Below the pieces are notes generated by a model. The model saw only the letters and a list, made by a program, of their open reading frames with translations, was not told the DNA's origin and searched no databases. Position numbers and translations under genes: made by a program. 64,000 bases of DNA. Origin: JAKAXS01 sp965279065. Lineage in GTDB: Bacteria; Pseudomonadota; Alphaproteobacteria; Rhizobiales; Hyphomicrobiaceae. Of this stretch, positions 24,828-34,440 are shown piece by piece (position 1 is the stretch's first letter; each line of letters starts with the position of its first letter). Where the stretch lies: positions 2,356,001 to 2,420,000 of the forward strand of contig OZ257134.1 in assembly GCA_965279065.1 (NCBI GenBank), written 5' to 3'.

Positions 24828-25928
24828 TCATTTTGGAAACATCACGCGCACAGTTATAAACCGCACCCCTTTACGATACACGATCCGAAGATCCAGCGGA
24901 GAATTGGTTTGTGGCCCCGGAAGCGTGTATCGGCTTTCGAGGGCGGCATTAGAGGCCGTATCTATCGAATGCTCCGCTCTGAAACGATTTGAGAGTAAGG
25001 CTTTCATGTCCTCAAGCAGATGCACACTAACAGGCATTGAACTTACTGAGCAGACGACGAGCTTTTTGCCTATGGGTGCCGACTGTATGACGTAATAAGC
25101 AGAATTCAGAAACTGAAACATCCATGCACCGAGCAGCTTATCGCTATTGGGCTCTTGTTCCAATCGCTCGGTAGGCATGGCTTTCCAGCCTTCGTCGTTG
25201 GCGAGTTCTGCGAGCTCAGTTTTCTCGCTGCCCTTCGTTAGGCACGAGCGCTCGACAAGCGACATCAGGAATTCAATTTTTCGGCCGTGCGCAAGCTCTG
25301 TCGTCAACCGAGCGGGATCGTCGGGCACGTAGCCGGAGTCTTGGCGCCCCATGAGCGTTTTCAATCGCTCTACGCCTTTTTTGTCGGCTTCTGAACGGTC
25401 CAGTTTTAGTAGGTCATCATAGTCAGCCATCGCCTGCCGAAGCTCATTTCGCTTCAAGTATACAACCGCACGATTGTAGAACGTGTCTGCATTCGTAGGC
25501 TCATATCGAATTGCCTGCCCTAGGTCCGCCAGTGCTTCGTCGAGACGCCAGAGATCAGAAAGGGCGCTACCCCTATTCATATAGGCCAGTCCAAAATCTT
25601 GACGCAACTTGATTGCCTCAGAGTAATCCGCAATTGCACCCACCGCATCTTTCAGGGCATATCGGACGTTGCCACGATTGTAGAACGCTAATGCGCTGCT
25701 ACGATCAATTTCAAGCGCTCGGGTGAAGTCCCTGAGGGCATCATTAAATTTGCCTTCCATAAAGGCCGCAACGGCTCGGTCGTGGATGCTTTCAAACGTG
25801 TCGATGGTTTGGTGCGATGGACCGTTGGGTTCCGGGGTGGCCAACACGAGCTCCACCTTTCCCACTAATCCTATTGCAAAAGTCATGATCGAGATCTTGA
25901 GACAAAGACCAAACATATCAAAACGCAT
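24828..25928 (-). CDS. Exported tetratricopeptide-repeat protein
   Basis: About 366 residues. An N-terminal hydrophobic segment (ISIMTFAIGLVGKVELVLA) looks like a signal peptide. Four TPR units follow (for example ALRDFTRALEIDRSSALAFY, AIADYSEAIKLRQDFGLAYM, ALADLGQAIRYEPTNADTFY), then a C-terminal domain of about 170 residues with two Cys and strands that I do not recognise. GGAGG precedes the ATG at 25928 by five bases. It borders the metal region, and another small TPR protein ends the second RND operon, but a link in function is unproven. Confidence 0.75.
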   Translation of the reverse strand: MRFDMFGLCLKISIMTFAIGLVGKVELVLATPEPNGPSHQTIDTFESIHDRAVAAFMEGKFNDALRDFTRALEIDRSSALAFYNRGNVRYALKDAVGAIADYSEAIKLRQDFGLAYMNRGSALSDLWRLDEALADLGQAIRYEPTNADTFYNRAVVYLKRNELRQAMADYDDLLKLDRSEADKKGVERLKTLMGRQDSGYVPDDPARLTTELAHGRKIEFLMSLVERSCLTKGSEKTELAELANDEGWKAMPTERLEQEPNSDKLLGAWMFQFLNSAYYVIQSAPIGKKLVVCSVSSMPVSVHLLEDMKALLSNRFRAEHSIDTASNAALESRYTLPGPQTNSPLDLRIVYRKGVRFITVRVMFPK

Positions 25929-26021
25929 TTGCACCTCCGGCCACGAGCGCCACGGTTTCCATTGTCCCGTAGCTACAAATTCGAGGCTGTCGCGTCGGCT
26001 AGAATGCCGAACACCACGTGA

Positions 26022-26717
26022 TTACGGTCCAAGCCCTTCCTCCAGCAGCAGAAGCGCAAGAAAGCCGACGAAGAAGAGAGCCGTGACCAGCGGCGTATCT
26101 GGCGTTTCGTGCGCCTCCACCAGCAGCTCCTCGGTCACCAGATAAAGCAGTGCAATAAGTGCGAAGGCAAAGAAGCCGGTGAGGATCGCCGGAGGCAGCC
26201 CGGCGATAAAGGTCGCGGCAACGCCGCCCACCGGCAACAACAGGACCACCAGGGCTGTGAACATAAACGCCTTCGCCCGTGGCACAGCTTTTTCACCGAG
26301 TGAAACTGAAAGCGAAAGCGCGAGGAACAGCACCTCCAAAGTCAAAGCCACGGTCAGTAGCAGACCGGCTTTCGCGCTCGCCGCAAATCCGAGACCAAGA
26401 ACGAGCCCATCAATAAACATATCGACGCCGATGAGCGTCAGCGTGCCAGCCTGGCTGTCGTTGCGTTTGCCAATCTCTTCGATCAGCAGCATGGCGAGCA
26501 CGCCCAGTGAGCCCCCAATGGCCACCGGCCAGAATGCGCCCTCGTGCTTCAGACTGGGCAAGACCTCGCTGGCGGCGGCGGCAAAGACAACGCCGGCCGC
26601 GAAATGTTGAATTGCGCTCGACAGGAGCGGGCCGGGCCTACGGTAGAGAGCGATTGCAGCGCCGAGCAATGCCGCAATGACGGGGACGAGCGTATACCCA
26701 GCAACGTTGGTCAACAT
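26022..26717 (-). CDS. ZIP-family metal transporter
   Basis: 231 residues, about eight membrane helices. The conserved ZIP helix IV motif appears as LIGVDMFIDGLVLGLGF (polar Asp residues in place of the more common HNFPEG), and helix V as ALTLEVLFLALSLSVSLG. ZIP proteins move Zn2+ and other divalent metals, usually into the cytoplasm. It is the last gene of the first RND operon, 27 bases beyond the periplasmic His-rich protein gene on the same strand. Substitution in the metal-site helix leaves direction and substrate uncertain. Confidence 0.8.
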   Translation of the reverse strand: MLTNVAGYTLVPVIAALLGAAIALYRRPGPLLSSAIQHFAAGVVFAAAASEVLPSLKHEGAFWPVAIGGSLGVLAMLLIEEIGKRNDSQAGTLTLIGVDMFIDGLVLGLGFAASAKAGLLLTVALTLEVLFLALSLSVSLGEKAVPRAKAFMFTALVVLLLPVGGVAATFIAGLPPAILTGFFAFALIALLYLVTEELLVEAHETPDTPLVTALFFVGFLALLLLEEGLGP

Positions 26718-26744
26718 CCCGGGTGTGTCCTTGTTCTAACGTCT

Positions 26745-27212
26745 CTATTGAAGGGTCCCGGCCGGGTATAGCCCTGCGATGAGCGGGAGCAATCCCTTGA
26801 TCTTGGTGATGGCGGCAGTCGCTTGAGCCATGTCGTTGTCTTCTGCGCCATGGTGCAGCTCATCCGTGCCCTTTTTCAACTGCTTGAGCGCCGAAGTGAG
26901 TTTGGTGCGCGAAGCTTCAGGCACGGCGTCGACCTTGCCCTCAAGCACCAGAACGGCACCTTGCATCTGCTCCGCAAGTTCGTGGATCGGCTCCAGCTTC
27001 TTTTCAGTCGCGCTGGTCTCCGCCACTGCGATCTTCTCCTTCAGGAAGCTCCAAGCGTCCTTGGGCGTGGCGAATGACTTCTCGGCGTGATGTTTGGTTT
27101 CCGCCGCGGTGTCATGGCCCTTTCCATGATCATGGCCATCATCAGCCAAAGCTGCGGTCGCCAACGGTAAAGTGAGGAGGAGAGACAGGATGAGGGAAGA
27201 TCGTGCGATCAT
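26745..27212 (-). CDS. Exported His-rich helical protein of RND operon 1
   Basis: 155 residues: signal peptide ending ATAALA, then a His/Asp-rich stretch DDGHDHGKGHD, then a helical domain (about 50-150) that could form a four-helix bundle. Likely a periplasmic metal-binding helper for the efflux pump. Its start overlaps the end of the czcA-type gene by four bases (ATGA), showing translational coupling. No named family recognised. Confidence 0.7.
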   Translation of the reverse strand: MIARSSLILSLLLTLPLATAALADDGHDHGKGHDTAAETKHHAEKSFATPKDAWSFLKEKIAVAETSATEKKLEPIHELAEQMQGAVLVLEGKVDAVPEASRTKLTSALKQLKKGTDELHHGAEDNDMAQATAAITKIKGLLPLIAGLYPAGTLQ

Positions 27213-30200
27213 GCGGGTTGCTCCGTAGCCAGGGATAGGGGTTTGGCGGGCGCCTCTTCGAGACAGAACCGCTTGAACAGGGCAGGCAACACCACGAGGG
27301 TGAGTAACGTCGCCGTTATCAGTCCGCCAATGACAACGGTCGCGAGAGGTTTCTGGACCTCGGCTCCGGTTCCAGTCGCGATCGCCATGGGGACGAATCC
27401 GAGCGACGCGACGAGCGCCGTCATCAACACCGGCCGCAACCGCGTCATAGCGCCTTCGATGATGGCCTCGGGACCTGACAGCCCTTTGAGCCGCAGCTGA
27501 TTGATATAGGTCACCATCACCAAGCCGTTGAGCACCGCGATACCGGAGAGTGCAATGAAGCCCACAGCGGCCGATATCGAGAACGGCATGCCACGCAGAT
27601 ACAGAGTGAGGATGCCGCCGGAAATCGCGAGCGGCACTCCAGAGAACACGAGCAACGCTTCACGCACATTGCCCAGCGCTGTGAACAGCATCAAAAAGAT
27701 AACAAAGAAGCAGGCTGGAACCACGATGAGCAGCCTGTTTCTGGCAGCCATCAGGTTTTCGAACTGGCCACCCCATACGAGCCATTGGCCGGCCGGCACC
27801 TTGACGTCGCTGCCGATCTTTTCCTGCGCCTCTTGGACGAACGAACCAATATCACGACCGCGCACGTTCGCCTGAACCACCACCCGCCGCTTGCCGTCTT
27901 CACGACTGATCTGGTTGGGACCTTCTTCGACATCAAAGCGGGCAATATTTTTCAGAGGGATAAAGGACGGTCTGGCACCCGCCTCGCGGTCGGCTGTCCG
28001 GGGCAGGGGCACGGGCAGATTTTCGAGGGCGCTCATGTCATCACGAAGCTTGTCCGGCAACCGCACAAGGATGCTGAACCGGCGGTCGCCTTGGAAGACC
28101 AGACCGGCTTCTCGCCCCCCGACTGCGACCGACACGACGTCTAGGACATCGGCGATATTCAGACCGTTGCGCGCGATCGCGTCCTTGTCGAGCTTGACGT
28201 TCAGCATGGGAAGGCCCTGCGTCTGCTCAACCTTGACGTCCGCCGCCCCCGACACCTGGCGCAAGGCACTTGAAACCTTATTGGCTGTTTGGGTCATTTG
28301 GTCGAAGTCGTCACCAAACACCTTGACCGCGACATCACTGCGCACGCCCGCAATCAGCTCGTTGAAGCGCATCTGTATAGGCTGAGTGTATTCATAGTTG
28401 TTGCCGGGTAAGATCCCGACGGCCTTTGCTATGTTGTCGACGACCTCGGCTTTGGTGAGCGAAGGATCCGGCCATTCGTCTTGGGGCTTGAGAATGATAA
28501 ACGCATCCGACACATGGGGCGGCATCGGGTCAGCCGCCATCTCTGCGGTCCCGGTCTTGGAAAAGACGAACGCGACCTCGGGAAGCGCACGGATGGCGCT
28601 TTCGACTTTCAACTGCATGTCTTGAGATTGAGACAAGGCTGTCGACGGGATCCGCATCGCGTGCATCGCGACATCCTTCTCGTCGAGAGTCGGGATGAAC
28701 TCCTGACCGAGACGCGTGAACAACAGCATCGTAAAAACAAAGAAGCCGACCGCCGTCCAAATGATGAAACGTGGCTCTGCGACTGCGCCACGCAGGATCG
28801 GTTCGTAGAGCCCCTTTGACTTTCTGACGAGGAAGTTCTCCTTCTCCTCAACCTTGCCCGAGACGAAGATGCCGATCAGCGCCGGCACCAAGGTTAAGGA
28901 GAGGACGAAGGCGCAGACGAGGGCAATGATCACGGTCAGCGCCATGGGCTGGAACATCTTGCCTTCGACACCCGTGAAGGTCAGCAGCGGAAGGTAGACG
29001 GTGATGATGATCATCTGTCCGAAAACCGATGGCTGGATCATTTCCTTGCTGGCCACCAGCACCTCGTGCAGCCGTTCGGATAAGGATAGCAGCCGACCCT
29101 CATGGTGCTGCCTCTCCGCGAGGCGCCGCAGGGTGTTTTCCGTGATGATCACGGCCCCGTCAACGATCAGGCCAAAATCCAGCGCACCCAAACTCATGAG
29201 GTTTGCAGAGATTTTGGTCTCAACCATTCCGATGATCGTCATCAGCATGGTGACAGGGATAACAAACGCTGTGATCAGCGCCGCACGCAGGTTCCCCAGC
29301 ATCAGGAACAGCACGACGATGACCAGCAGAGCGCCCTCAGCAAGGTTCTTGGTGACGGTCTTGACGGTCGCGTCGACGAGTTTCGTTCGATTCAGCACTG
29401 TACTCGCCACGATATCCGGCGGCAGAGCCTTATTGATCGCCATCAGCTTCTCGTCGACGGCACTCGAGACGATGCGGCTGTTCCCGCCCTTGAGCATCAT
29501 GGCAGTCCCGACAACGACCTCGTTGCCGTTTTCGCTGGCGGAGCCGGTGCGGAGCTCACGGCCGATCCCTACGACCGAGACGTCTTTGAGATAAACCGCG
29601 ACGCCGTTCTTGTTCGCGACGACCACGTTGCCGATATCGGCGGGATTCTCCAGCCGGCCATCAGCACGCACGGAGTACGATTCGCCCTGACGCTCGATAT
29701 AGCCGGCGCCGATGCTGGTGTTGTTGCGTTCCAGCGCCGTGATGACGTCAGAGAACGACAATCCGTACGAGAGCAGCTTTTGTGGATCGGGCTGAACCTG
29801 GTATTGCTGCTCGTAACCACCAATTGCATCGATCTCAGCCACAGCCGGCACGCCCTTGAGCTGCGGGCGGATGATCCAGTCCTGCACCGTTCGCAGGTAC
29901 ATGGCCAACTCGAACTTCTCGCGCAGCCGCAAGCCTTCAGGTGTGAGATAGCTGCCGTCGCTTTGCCAGCCCGGCTTGCCATCTTCGATGGTTGCGCCTT
30001 TTCCGCCCGGATGCTCGTAGTGGACGGTCCACATGTAGATCTCGCCAAGGCCGGTGGAAACGGCGCCCATTTTGGGCTCCGCTCCTGACGGTAGATTTTC
30101 CTTGGCCTGCGCGAGTCGCTCTGAGATCTGGGTCCGCGCAAAATAGACGTCGACGCTTTCCTCAAACACGGCGGTAACCTGAGAGAAGCCGTTGCGCGAC

Positions 30201-30454
30201 AGCGAGCGCGTGTAGGTGAGCCCCGGTATGCCTGCCAACGCTGTCTCAATCGGGAAGGTGACGTTTTTCTCGATCTCGAACGGCGAAAGCGACTTAACCT
30301 CGGTATTGATCTGGACCTGATTGTTGGTGATGTCCGGCACGGCATCGATCGGCAGGCTCTGCAAAGAGTAGATGCCGAATGCCGAGACCGCGGCAGCGAG
30401 CATAACCACCATGAACCGATGGGTCAGCGAAAAGCTTAGAATGCGCTCTATCAT
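27209..30454 (-). CDS. czcA: CzcA-type heavy-metal RND efflux pump, copy 1
   Basis: 1081 residues, full length. Inner-membrane proton-driven pump of the HME-RND family. The helix-4 signature is SLGALDFGLIVDGAVIITEN, the form found in CzcA (Co/Zn/Cd exporters). N-terminus MIERILSFSLTHRFMVVML and porter-domain blocks such as PTLDEKDVAMHAMRIPST fit the family. It sits in an operon with CzcC and CzcB genes upstream (11-base gap to CzcB) and the His-rich protein downstream. Metal range is inferred from the motif only. Confidence 0.93.
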   Translation of the reverse strand: MIERILSFSLTHRFMVVMLAAAVSAFGIYSLQSLPIDAVPDITNNQVQINTEVKSLSPFEIEKNVTFPIETALAGIPGLTYTRSLSRNGFSQVTAVFEESVDVYFARTQISERLAQAKENLPSGAEPKMGAVSTGLGEIYMWTVHYEHPGGKGATIEDGKPGWQSDGSYLTPEGLRLREKFELAMYLRTVQDWIIRPQLKGVPAVAEIDAIGGYEQQYQVQPDPQKLLSYGLSFSDVITALERNNTSIGAGYIERQGESYSVRADGRLENPADIGNVVVANKNGVAVYLKDVSVVGIGRELRTGSASENGNEVVVGTAMMLKGGNSRIVSSAVDEKLMAINKALPPDIVASTVLNRTKLVDATVKTVTKNLAEGALLVIVVLFLMLGNLRAALITAFVIPVTMLMTIIGMVETKISANLMSLGALDFGLIVDGAVIITENTLRRLAERQHHEGRLLSLSERLHEVLVASKEMIQPSVFGQMIIITVYLPLLTFTGVEGKMFQPMALTVIIALVCAFVLSLTLVPALIGIFVSGKVEEKENFLVRKSKGLYEPILRGAVAEPRFIIWTAVGFFVFTMLLFTRLGQEFIPTLDEKDVAMHAMRIPSTALSQSQDMQLKVESAIRALPEVAFVFSKTGTAEMAADPMPPHVSDAFIILKPQDEWPDPSLTKAEVVDNIAKAVGILPGNNYEYTQPIQMRFNELIAGVRSDVAVKVFGDDFDQMTQTANKVSSALRQVSGAADVKVEQTQGLPMLNVKLDKDAIARNGLNIADVLDVVSVAVGGREAGLVFQGDRRFSILVRLPDKLRDDMSALENLPVPLPRTADREAGARPSFIPLKNIARFDVEEGPNQISREDGKRRVVVQANVRGRDIGSFVQEAQEKIGSDVKVPAGQWLVWGGQFENLMAARNRLLIVVPACFFVIFLMLFTALGNVREALLVFSGVPLAISGGILTLYLRGMPFSISAAVGFIALSGIAVLNGLVMVTYINQLRLKGLSGPEAIIEGAMTRLRPVLMTALVASLGFVPMAIATGTGAEVQKPLATVVIGGLITATLLTLVVLPALFKRFCLEEAPAKPLSLATEQPA

Positions 30455-30465
30455 GGTTGTTGACC

Positions 30466-31881
30466 TTAGTGCTCGTGCTCTGCTTCGGCTTTGCCGAGCT
30501 CAGCCTTCAGGGTGAACGTGTTGCTCGTCGCGACCGTCTCGCCAAATTCGAGACCCGAGAGGATCTCGACGTTCTGAGAATCGTCACGACCGACGGTCAC
30601 CGGCCGCGCTCTGAAACCGGGACCATCGAGGACAAACACGACCTTGTTACCGTTGATGGTCTGCAACGCGCCGCGCGGCACTCCGACGTCGACGTCCTGC
30701 CGACCGGAAATCAGCTGGGCATTGACGTAGTCGCCGAGCTGCCATTCCCCCGAGGCATTGTCCAGTTCGGCCACAGCGCGTGCGGACCGAGTGTCGGGGT
30801 CAATCACTGGACTTAACGCAATGACCTTGGCGTCCGCTTTGCGCTCGCCGGCCTGAACCCTGACCTGCTGACCTTCTTTTGCGAAAACCAGGTCACTGGG
30901 CGAGATCGCAATTTCAACCCAAACCTTCGCCAGGTCGGCGATTGTGAAGACCTTCTTGTCCGTGCTGACGGCCTGGCCGGCAACGAGCTCGCGCATGGTC
31001 ACGCGGCCTGCGATGGGCGAACGCATCTCGTAAAGTCTGAAATGGCTCTCATCTGTGTTTTTGGGAAACGCCGCGATCTCATCTTCGGTCATGCCGATCG
31101 TGTGAAGCTTCTGGTGAGCCTGATCCAATTTGATCTTGGCTTCGGCCGCGCCGTTCTTCGCATTGAGGTAGTCCTGCTCCGCCGTCACCTTCTGCTTCCA
31201 AAGTCTCTCTTCGCGGACGAAAATGGACTTCGCGAGCTCTTCGCTTCGCGTGGCGGCGAGGAATTCTGATTTGACGTCGGCCATCTCCCGGCTCTCGATC
31301 GACGCGAGCAGGTCCCCGGCAGCGACGGTGTCGCCGATTTGACGGGCGACCGAAGCAACGGTGCCGGTCAGCTTCGGGACAATATCGGCCTGGGCATTGG
31401 CGTTGATCGCGATCCGCCCAGGAACTGCGATCTCCTTGATAAGCGTCACGCCGCCCGCTGGCGCGATGGAGATGTCAGCCGCTTTGATTTGCTCCGAACT
31501 TAGCTTTACGAAGCCTTCGCCGCCCTCCGATTTTTCAGCGCCATGGGCATGACCATGGGCATCCTTTTTTTCTTCTGTCTTTTCATCATGGCCATGGGGC
31601 GCTTCTGCGGACTCCTTGCCCGGAGCGTTGTCGGCGCGTGCTTCTCCGTCTTTGGTTGACAGACCGAGGGTTTCCCCAAGGGCCGCCACAAACCCGTCCT
31701 CACAGACCTTCGTGGCAAAACCCTCCTTCGAGTGGGCCGCCTCGGTTCCCTCGGCACCGTGCCCGTGACCATGCGCATCGGCGCCGGTTGGGCCGCAGGA
31801 GGTTCGCATCTCACGAAGTCCGACGTAGGACACCAGCCCCGCGACCGCGAGTGCCAACACGAGTTTCACGCTTGAGCGCAT
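30466..31881 (-). CDS. czcB: CzcB-type periplasmic adaptor, copy 1, with His-rich N-terminus
   Basis: 471 residues. N-terminal membrane anchor (LVLALAVAGLVSYVGL), then several His-rich clusters (about residues 35-50 and 95-125) before the adaptor core: GRIAINANAQADIVPKLTG, a coiled-coil hairpin (about 195-270), lipoyl-like SPIAGRVTMRELVAGQAVST and a C-terminal beta barrel. It links CzcA to the outer-membrane CzcC. The long His-rich insert is larger than in its paralogues in this window and may bind metal in the periplasm. Confidence 0.92.
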   Translation of the reverse strand: MRSSVKLVLALAVAGLVSYVGLREMRTSCGPTGADAHGHGHGAEGTEAAHSKEGFATKVCEDGFVAALGETLGLSTKDGEARADNAPGKESAEAPHGHDEKTEEKKDAHGHAHGAEKSEGGEGFVKLSSEQIKAADISIAPAGGVTLIKEIAVPGRIAINANAQADIVPKLTGTVASVARQIGDTVAAGDLLASIESREMADVKSEFLAATRSEELAKSIFVREERLWKQKVTAEQDYLNAKNGAAEAKIKLDQAHQKLHTIGMTEDEIAAFPKNTDESHFRLYEMRSPIAGRVTMRELVAGQAVSTDKKVFTIADLAKVWVEIAISPSDLVFAKEGQQVRVQAGERKADAKVIALSPVIDPDTRSARAVAELDNASGEWQLGDYVNAQLISGRQDVDVGVPRGALQTINGNKVVFVLDGPGFRARPVTVGRDDSQNVEILSGLEFGETVATSNTFTLKAELGKAEAEHEH

Positions 31882-31894
31882 TTCTGTCCGCCTA

Positions 31895-33265
31895 TCAAAG
31901 GTCAGTTATATCGCGGCCGATGAGGGCCTCGAGCCTCACGCGAGCCTTCTCATAGTCGGCTCGCGCGTTGAGTAGTTCGAGACGGGCGTCGAAGACGCTT
32001 CGCTGGACATCCAAAACATTCAAGATGTCGAACTTGCCTTCGTCGTAGCCGAGCGTCGTCTTGTCGAATGCACTGCTGGCCGCCGGGAGGACGTCTCGCT
32101 CAAAGGACGAAACCTGAGCGGCAGCCACTTCCAATTCCCCGAGGGCTTCAACAAAGGCGGAGAGGATCGTTGTGCGCGCCGCCTGCTCGTCATTTTCGGC
32201 CTTGGCGATACGGCGTTCCGCGGCTGCGATATTTCCTTGATTGCTGTCGAAGATTTGCAACGGCATCGACACGGAGGCCACCAAAGCGGTTGAGTCGTTG
32301 TCATTGAACTGCCGGACGCCCGCGCCCACCCTTACGTCCGGGATCGACTTGGCACGTTCGAGACTGAGCTGTGCGACCCGCCGTCCGATCTCGTCCGACC
32401 ATCGGGCGAGCGTCGGATTCTGGTCCAAGAATCCCTTGAGGACTGCCATGGATGGAACAGCGTGCCCCTTGCGGAGGCGTCCCGAAGCCGATGAGAAGTC
32501 GACCGCCTCTGCCCCCCACAAGACCGATAGCTTTCGCATCGCGGCCTGCAGCCTGACTTCCTCTCCGCGCAGCAAAGCCTTGGCGCGCGCCGACGCCACG
32601 ACGGCCCGATCGATTTCGATGGGACTTGCTTTGCCTGCATCGACCCGGGCCTTCACGCTGGCCTTGGTTTTATCCGCGATCGCGACGAACTCCTTCAGGA
32701 CCTTCACCCGTTCTTGGATCGCCACGACGTCGACATACGCGTCAGCCGCTTGGGTTGCCACCTGGAGCCGTGTCATTTCGAAATCCCAGCCGGCGAGAGT
32801 CGTATCGAGATGGGCGGCTTGCAGACGCTTCAGTCGTTTGTCACCGAACTCGATCATCTGGGTGATACCGAGTGTCTCCTCAGCAGCTTCAGCCCCGGTC
32901 TTATCTTTTGACCCGGCGAAATTTTCGACCTCAAGGAGAAGCTCTGGATTCGGCTTATAAGATGCCTGCGCGGCGTCGCCACGGCGCGCTTCGATTTCGA
33001 GGAATGACGCCTTAATGGCTGGATTGAAGGCCAGGGCGCGACCGACCGCGTCGCCCATAGTCAGCCGCTCGACAAAGCCAGGATTTCCGATCGCTCCGGG
33101 CAACGGCCGAGCCTCCGGCACCCAAGGCCTTCGCGGAAGATCGCGGTCACTCGAGGCCGTTTCAGGCAAAACGAGGCCCACGTCGCCCGCCGGGCTGCAA
33201 CCTGTAAACATCAGAACGACAGAAATGGCCGTCACTCCGCGCGCGAAGCCAATGTTGGCTGGCAT
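31895..33265 (-). CDS. czcC: CzcC-type outer-membrane efflux lipoprotein, copy 1
   Basis: About 456 residues from ATG 33265: a lipoprotein signal with lipobox LMFTGC, then the TolC-like fold (VGRALAFNPAIKASFLEIEA, coiled-coil repeats, GYDEGKFDILNVLDVQRSVF). It forms the outer-membrane duct of the pump. An in-frame start at 33331 would add 22 residues before the signal and was not used. Followed at 13 bases by czcB; preceded by a small exported protein gene. Confidence 0.92.
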   Translation of the reverse strand: MPANIGFARGVTAISVVLMFTGCSPAGDVGLVLPETASSDRDLPRRPWVPEARPLPGAIGNPGFVERLTMGDAVGRALAFNPAIKASFLEIEARRGDAAQASYKPNPELLLEVENFAGSKDKTGAEAAEETLGITQMIEFGDKRLKRLQAAHLDTTLAGWDFEMTRLQVATQAADAYVDVVAIQERVKVLKEFVAIADKTKASVKARVDAGKASPIEIDRAVVASARAKALLRGEEVRLQAAMRKLSVLWGAEAVDFSSASGRLRKGHAVPSMAVLKGFLDQNPTLARWSDEIGRRVAQLSLERAKSIPDVRVGAGVRQFNDNDSTALVASVSMPLQIFDSNQGNIAAAERRIAKAENDEQAARTTILSAFVEALGELEVAAAQVSSFERDVLPAASSAFDKTTLGYDEGKFDILNVLDVQRSVFDARLELLNARADYEKARVRLEALIGRDITDL

Positions 33266-33345
33266 GTCAGCCCCCCAAAAATCCAAGCGATCATCCGCAC
33301 GCCGGCCCCCGCCGGTGCGTTGCAAAATCAATGATGCTTAGAATC

Positions 33346-33786
33346 TCAGTGCCGGAGAACGACCGTGGTCAACCACGCGCGCGTGGCCCGATCCCGAGCG
33401 CCGTTTTCTCGCACGACCGCCTGTCGTGGGCGAGGGGCGGAGCAACCGCTCGTGTCATCGTACTGGGGCGCTTGCGCGCCAGAGGCACGAAAGCTGATTG
33501 GAAGTGAAAAGGACGTCCGTGAAAACGCGTCGCCTGAGACGACAGCTGTCAGCGAGATCGCTCTGTCGAAACATCCCGTGCCGTCAACATCGCCCGAGGC
33601 GGGGTTGCTCGCTATCTCTTGATCAGAAACGGCGTGGTGATCGCTGCTTTCGAGCAAGACGAGTTTATGGCCATCATTGCCCACGCAATAAACCACCGGC
33701 ATCGCCGCCAGTACGGTTACCGGGGCAAATACCGCGAGCAGGAGATATACAATGATCCGTCGCGTCAGGGCCATCGAGTCACACAT
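33346..33786 (-). CDS. Small exported Cys/His protein, TVVL-tail family (member 1)
   Basis: 146 residues: signal peptide (IIVYLLLAVFAPVTVLA), then MPVVYCVGNDGHKLVLLES with DHH, a GCFD motif, a Pro/Arg-rich linker and the C-terminal end WLTTVVLRH. Five other proteins in this window share the layout: signal, Cys followed by GH or HH, a second Cys in a CxD or CGxHH setting, and a hydrophobic end like TVVLRI. It is the first gene of RND operon 1, 80 bases before czcC. Function unknown; exported metal-binding or sensing is inferred from His/Cys and context. Confidence 0.65.
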   Translation of the reverse strand: MCDSMALTRRIIVYLLLAVFAPVTVLAAMPVVYCVGNDGHKLVLLESSDHHAVSDQEIASNPASGDVDGTGCFDRAISLTAVVSGDAFSRTSFSLPISFRASGAQAPQYDDTSGCSAPRPRQAVVRENGARDRATRAWLTTVVLRH

Positions 33787-33932
33787 TGCCTCAAGTGGCG
33801 TGACGCTATCACGAATCTTTTGGCAGCGGCAACCGGCGGCACCCCAATCAGGGTGTAGGGCGGCCGCCTGCGTGGCTTTGTCGCCGCCAACACCGTCGGG
33901 AGGCCGCCCGTCGCGGCTAATGCTCGGGAGGA

Positions 33933-34406
33933 CTACGCCCCGCGTTGGGTCAGGTCGGGGACGTCTTCTCCCAAAGCCGTCGCAAGATCAATCTGGTGAT
34001 CTTGTTCGTCGACCAGGATCTGGCGAATCTGCTCCGCGAGGGCAAATTCTCCCAAAGCTTCGCACTGCCTTACGCGTTCACGGTAATTGACGATGGTCTC
34101 GTTTTCGTTCTCCAGGTCGAAACGCAGAAGGTCCTGCGCATCGTCCGACATTTTGACAGGCTTGGCCTCGACCGTGGGGGTTCCGCCGAGATAGTCGATC
34201 TGTCGTGAGATGATTAGTGCATGCTTGAGTTCCTCTTGGGCATGCGTTTCAAGTTGCTTCGCGATACTCATGTATTCCGCGCCTTTGAGAACCTGCGAAT
34301 AAACCACATAGGCGATAATGGCCTGGTACTCGCGCGCAAGGTCTTCGTTGAGGAGATCGGCAAGTTTGCTTCGTGACACCTCAGGCGACTGGTTGGTAAT
34401 AGCCAT
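33933..34406 (-). CDS. Ferritin-like diiron protein
   Basis: 157 residues from ATG 34406, preceded by AAAGGAAAA. Four-helix-bundle signature: EDLAREYQAIIAYVVYSQVL in the first helix and QLETHAQEELKHALIISRQI in the second give Glu and ExxH iron ligands; later RQILVDEQDHQIDLATAL gives ExxH again. Similar to bacterioferritin/Dps-like storage proteins. It lies 34 bases after the P-type ATPase stop on the same strand, so it is probably co-induced with metal export, perhaps limiting iron or oxidative damage. Confidence 0.82.
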   Translation of the reverse strand: MAITNQSPEVSRSKLADLLNEDLAREYQAIIAYVVYSQVLKGAEYMSIAKQLETHAQEELKHALIISRQIDYLGGTPTVEAKPVKMSDDAQDLLRFDLENENETIVNYRERVRQCEALGEFALAEQIRQILVDEQDHQIDLATALGEDVPDLTQRGA

Positions 34407-34440
34407 TTTGTTTTCCTTTGTTGTTTGGCATCTGGACAGT

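Noticed and set aside
29102..30088. 328-codon plus-strand frame inside czcA copy 1
   Set aside because: Antisense shadow of a full-length, well-conserved pump gene.
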